DNA of 64,000 nucleotides from Fredericiella sp963839515. Lineage in GTDB: Bacteria; Chloroflexota; Anaerolineae; Caldilineales; Caldilineaceae. This document shows, in pieces, positions 62,755 to 64,000 of this stretch. Where the stretch lies: assembly GCA_963839515.1 (NCBI GenBank), contig CAWIVN010000001.1, positions 372,001 to 436,000 of the forward strand, read 5' to 3'. Each line of letters begins with the position of its first letter. Positions within the stretch are counted from its first letter, which is position 1. A model generated the notes under the pieces. It made no database searches and had not been told where the DNA came from. It worked only from the letters and a program-made list of their open reading frames with translations. The position numbers were made by a program, and so were the translations under genes.

Positions 62755-63398
62755 ATTCTTCCTTGTTGCTTTCTTCGTGCGTGCTCTTTTGGCTGCACGA
62801 CCTGTGCAAGCCTGGAAATTATGCAACATTCCGCGGATCAGGACAAACCAAAGGGGTGACAGGTCCCAAGAGGTTGCGAACGAGGTAGAAGGCGACTGTG
62901 CGCGAGGCAACTGTGCGAGGCTCGCCCCACGGAGTTGCGGGTTGGCAAGGTGGCGTGGGGCGAGCCAGGCACGCGGGGGCGAACGGCATGCCAGGAGGAC
63001 GGTCTTCCTGGAGGTGGGTCCTCCTGGAGGTGGGTCCTCCTGGAGGTGGGTCCTCCTGGAGGTGGGTCTTCCTGGAAGGGACTCTTCCTGGAAGGGGGTC
63101 TTCCTGGAGGAGGGGCTTCCTGGAGGTGCCTGCCAAAAGGTGGGGGGGAGCTGTGCGGCGCGTGATGATTTGCTTACAATGCTGACAAAATAGGCTATTG
63201 ACATTCACTGTGGCTGACCTTACCTTAGAGCCCTCTACGCGTGTCGTCAACGCATTGCGTTTGTCGACACTTTGCGCTTGTCATGGTGCTGTGATTCGTG
63301 CGTTTTCGTTTGTCCACTGACCTACCTGTGCGTTGCGCCAGCGCAGTGCTGCCCGGGGCACGAATCATTGTCAATTTCATTGCTTTCATGGGAGCCAA
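62755..63398. other. 644-bp intergenic region with a minisatellite
   Basis: Between ppa and the right-hand oxidase gene. It holds the 16-bp tandem repeat (63002-63129) and otherwise no supported gene. TTGACA occurs at ~63197 on the + strand but no clear -10 follows at the right distance. Confidence 0.6.
63002..63129. repeat. Eight-copy 16-bp tandem repeat
   Basis: Eight consecutive units close to GTCCTCCTGGAGGTGG; three inner copies are identical and outer copies differ by one to four bases. Each unit contains the short palindrome CCTCC-T-GGAGG. Since 16 is not a multiple of three, it is not a coding repeat. No spacers, so not a CRISPR. Confidence 0.9.
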
Positions 63399-64000
63399 AT
63401 GCACCGCCATCGGCATTTGTTGTGGGCCTTACTAACTAGTTGCATCGTCTTGCAGCTGTTTACCTATATGCCTGTGCAAGCACATGGCGATCAGCCGGCA
63501 GCCACGCCGGTGCCGGGCACAGGGGCAGATGAGCGAGGGGGTGTGCAGGCCGACCTTGGGGTCCCGGGCCTGGTCGAGGCGCAAGCAGGCAGCTCGCCTG
63601 CCGGCCATGTCGAAGACGACTATTACCTGGCGGAGCAGGCGCGGCTGCGCAATGAGCCGGCATTTGTGGCGCCAAAGCTGCTGTATTCCGCCGCGGCTGC
63701 GGCGGACTTAAGCAAGACCGGGCAGTGGGGGCCGGTGGTGACGTGGCCGTTTGCATTTGCGGCGGCCGCCAACCTGCCGGACGGGCGCATCATCGCCTGG
63801 GGCGGCGACAACCCGCGCTTCTTTAGCGGCGGCACCTCTACCTATGCCTCGGTGTGGGACCCGGCTACCGGGCAGTTTCTCGCACGCGACAGCGGCATTC
63901 ACTCGATGTTTTGCGGCATCCCGGTGATGCTGGAGGACGGCCGCGTCTTTGTCAACGGCGGCGACGGCACACCCGAGCGCAACAGCACCTTTGACTATCG
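63399..64000 (+). CDS. Galactose-oxidase-like (AA5) secreted protein, N-terminal part
   Basis: The frame is open to the right edge. A signal peptide (MHRHRHLLWALLTSCIVLQLF..., cleavage near VQAHG) and a disordered linker precede kelch-like blades: GQWGPVVTWPFAFAAAANLP, DGRIIAWGGDN, and HSMFCGIPVMLEDGRVFVNGG. The MFC segment matches the Cys that crosslinks to the copper-ligand Tyr in galactose/glyoxal oxidases; that Tyr lies beyond the window. GGGAGCC precedes the ATG. Confidence 0.8.
   Translation, partial: MHRHRHLLWALLTSCIVLQLFTYMPVQAHGDQPAATPVPGTGADERGGVQADLGVPGLVEAQAGSSPAGHVEDDYYLAEQARLRNEPAFVAPKLLYSAAAAADLSKTGQWGPVVTWPFAFAAAANLPDGRIIAWGGDNPRFFSGGTSTYASVWDPATGQFLARDSGIHSMFCGIPVMLEDGRVFVNGGDGTPERNSTFDY

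Noticed and set aside
61525..62859. 444-residue reading frame on the plus strand
   Set aside because: Antisense to the GNAT and pyrophosphatase genes, both firmly identified.
63002..63129. Possible CRISPR array
   Set aside because: Units are contiguous 16-mers with no spacers and no cas genes nearby.

Overview
The window is GC-rich, tightly packed bacterial chromosome with about 55 protein genes on both strands, one SRP RNA and one tRNA-Ser. No phage, IS element, CRISPR array or rRNA is visible. Gene content fits a Chloroflexota member of the Anaerolineae/Caldilineae type, although this is inferred from gene content only. Supporting points are a small SRP RNA without an Alu domain, a fused PyrF-PyrE enzyme, LCP and Lgt envelope genes without LPS genes, LysW-like and protein disulfide oxidoreductase genes, menaquinone genes, and many secreted Pro/Thr-rich proteins.

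Layout. 0-5 kb: the end of recQ, then galT and a ROK fructokinase, then yigZ with a LysW-like acidic protein. 5-12 kb: envelope and surface genes (PP2C-like/propeller protein, LCP protein, very large M23/glycosidase-like protein). 12-16 kb: gene remnants, a DASS transporter, lgt and a small secreted calcium-motif protein. 16-27 kb: a thiol/sulfur redox region with thioredoxin, DUF2892 and DUF302 proteins, an OmpR-type two-component pair, an MFS transporter, a nucleoside phosphorylase, a rhodanese/metallo-beta-lactamase protein, a methyltransferase, a DsrE protein and an ArsR-rhodanese regulator. Divergent from these is an atypical thioredoxin-reductase-like flavoprotein with a tandem-thioredoxin disulfide oxidoreductase. 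27-34 kb: an ECF sigma factor, a polyferredoxin operon and a PAS kinase, mixed with decaying genes (truncated kinase, rhodanese, LysR and thioredoxin-fold pieces). 34-40 kb: a molybdopterin oxidoreductase, a PQQ-type lipoprotein and two S41 proteases. 40-50 kb: smpB, tgt-like, an Arm/Rmt-type 16S rRNA methyltransferase, menA, murI, a cysteine-desulfurase-like enzyme, a menE-like ligase, a SpoU methyltransferase and an HD hydrolase. 50-64 kb: an SPFH protein, pyrimidine genes pyrC-pyrB and pyrFE-pyrD, ffs, tRNA-Ser, hemD, a frameshifted methyltransferase, ppa, a 16-bp minisatellite and the start of a galactose-oxidase-like gene.

Two observations stand out. First, the same 18-bp direct repeat (CTTCACA-N4-CTTCACA, 11-bp period) lies 55-62 bp upstream of three genes: the secreted protein at 15.8 kb, a 30-residue peptide at 19.9 kb and the polyferredoxin operon at 30.2 kb. 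This predicts a small regulon of the OmpR/PhoB-type regulator encoded at 19.0 kb. Second, an atypical tgt gene overlaps a gene with the hallmarks of aminoglycoside-resistance 16S rRNA (G1405) methyltransferases, in a chromosomal and apparently non-mobile setting.
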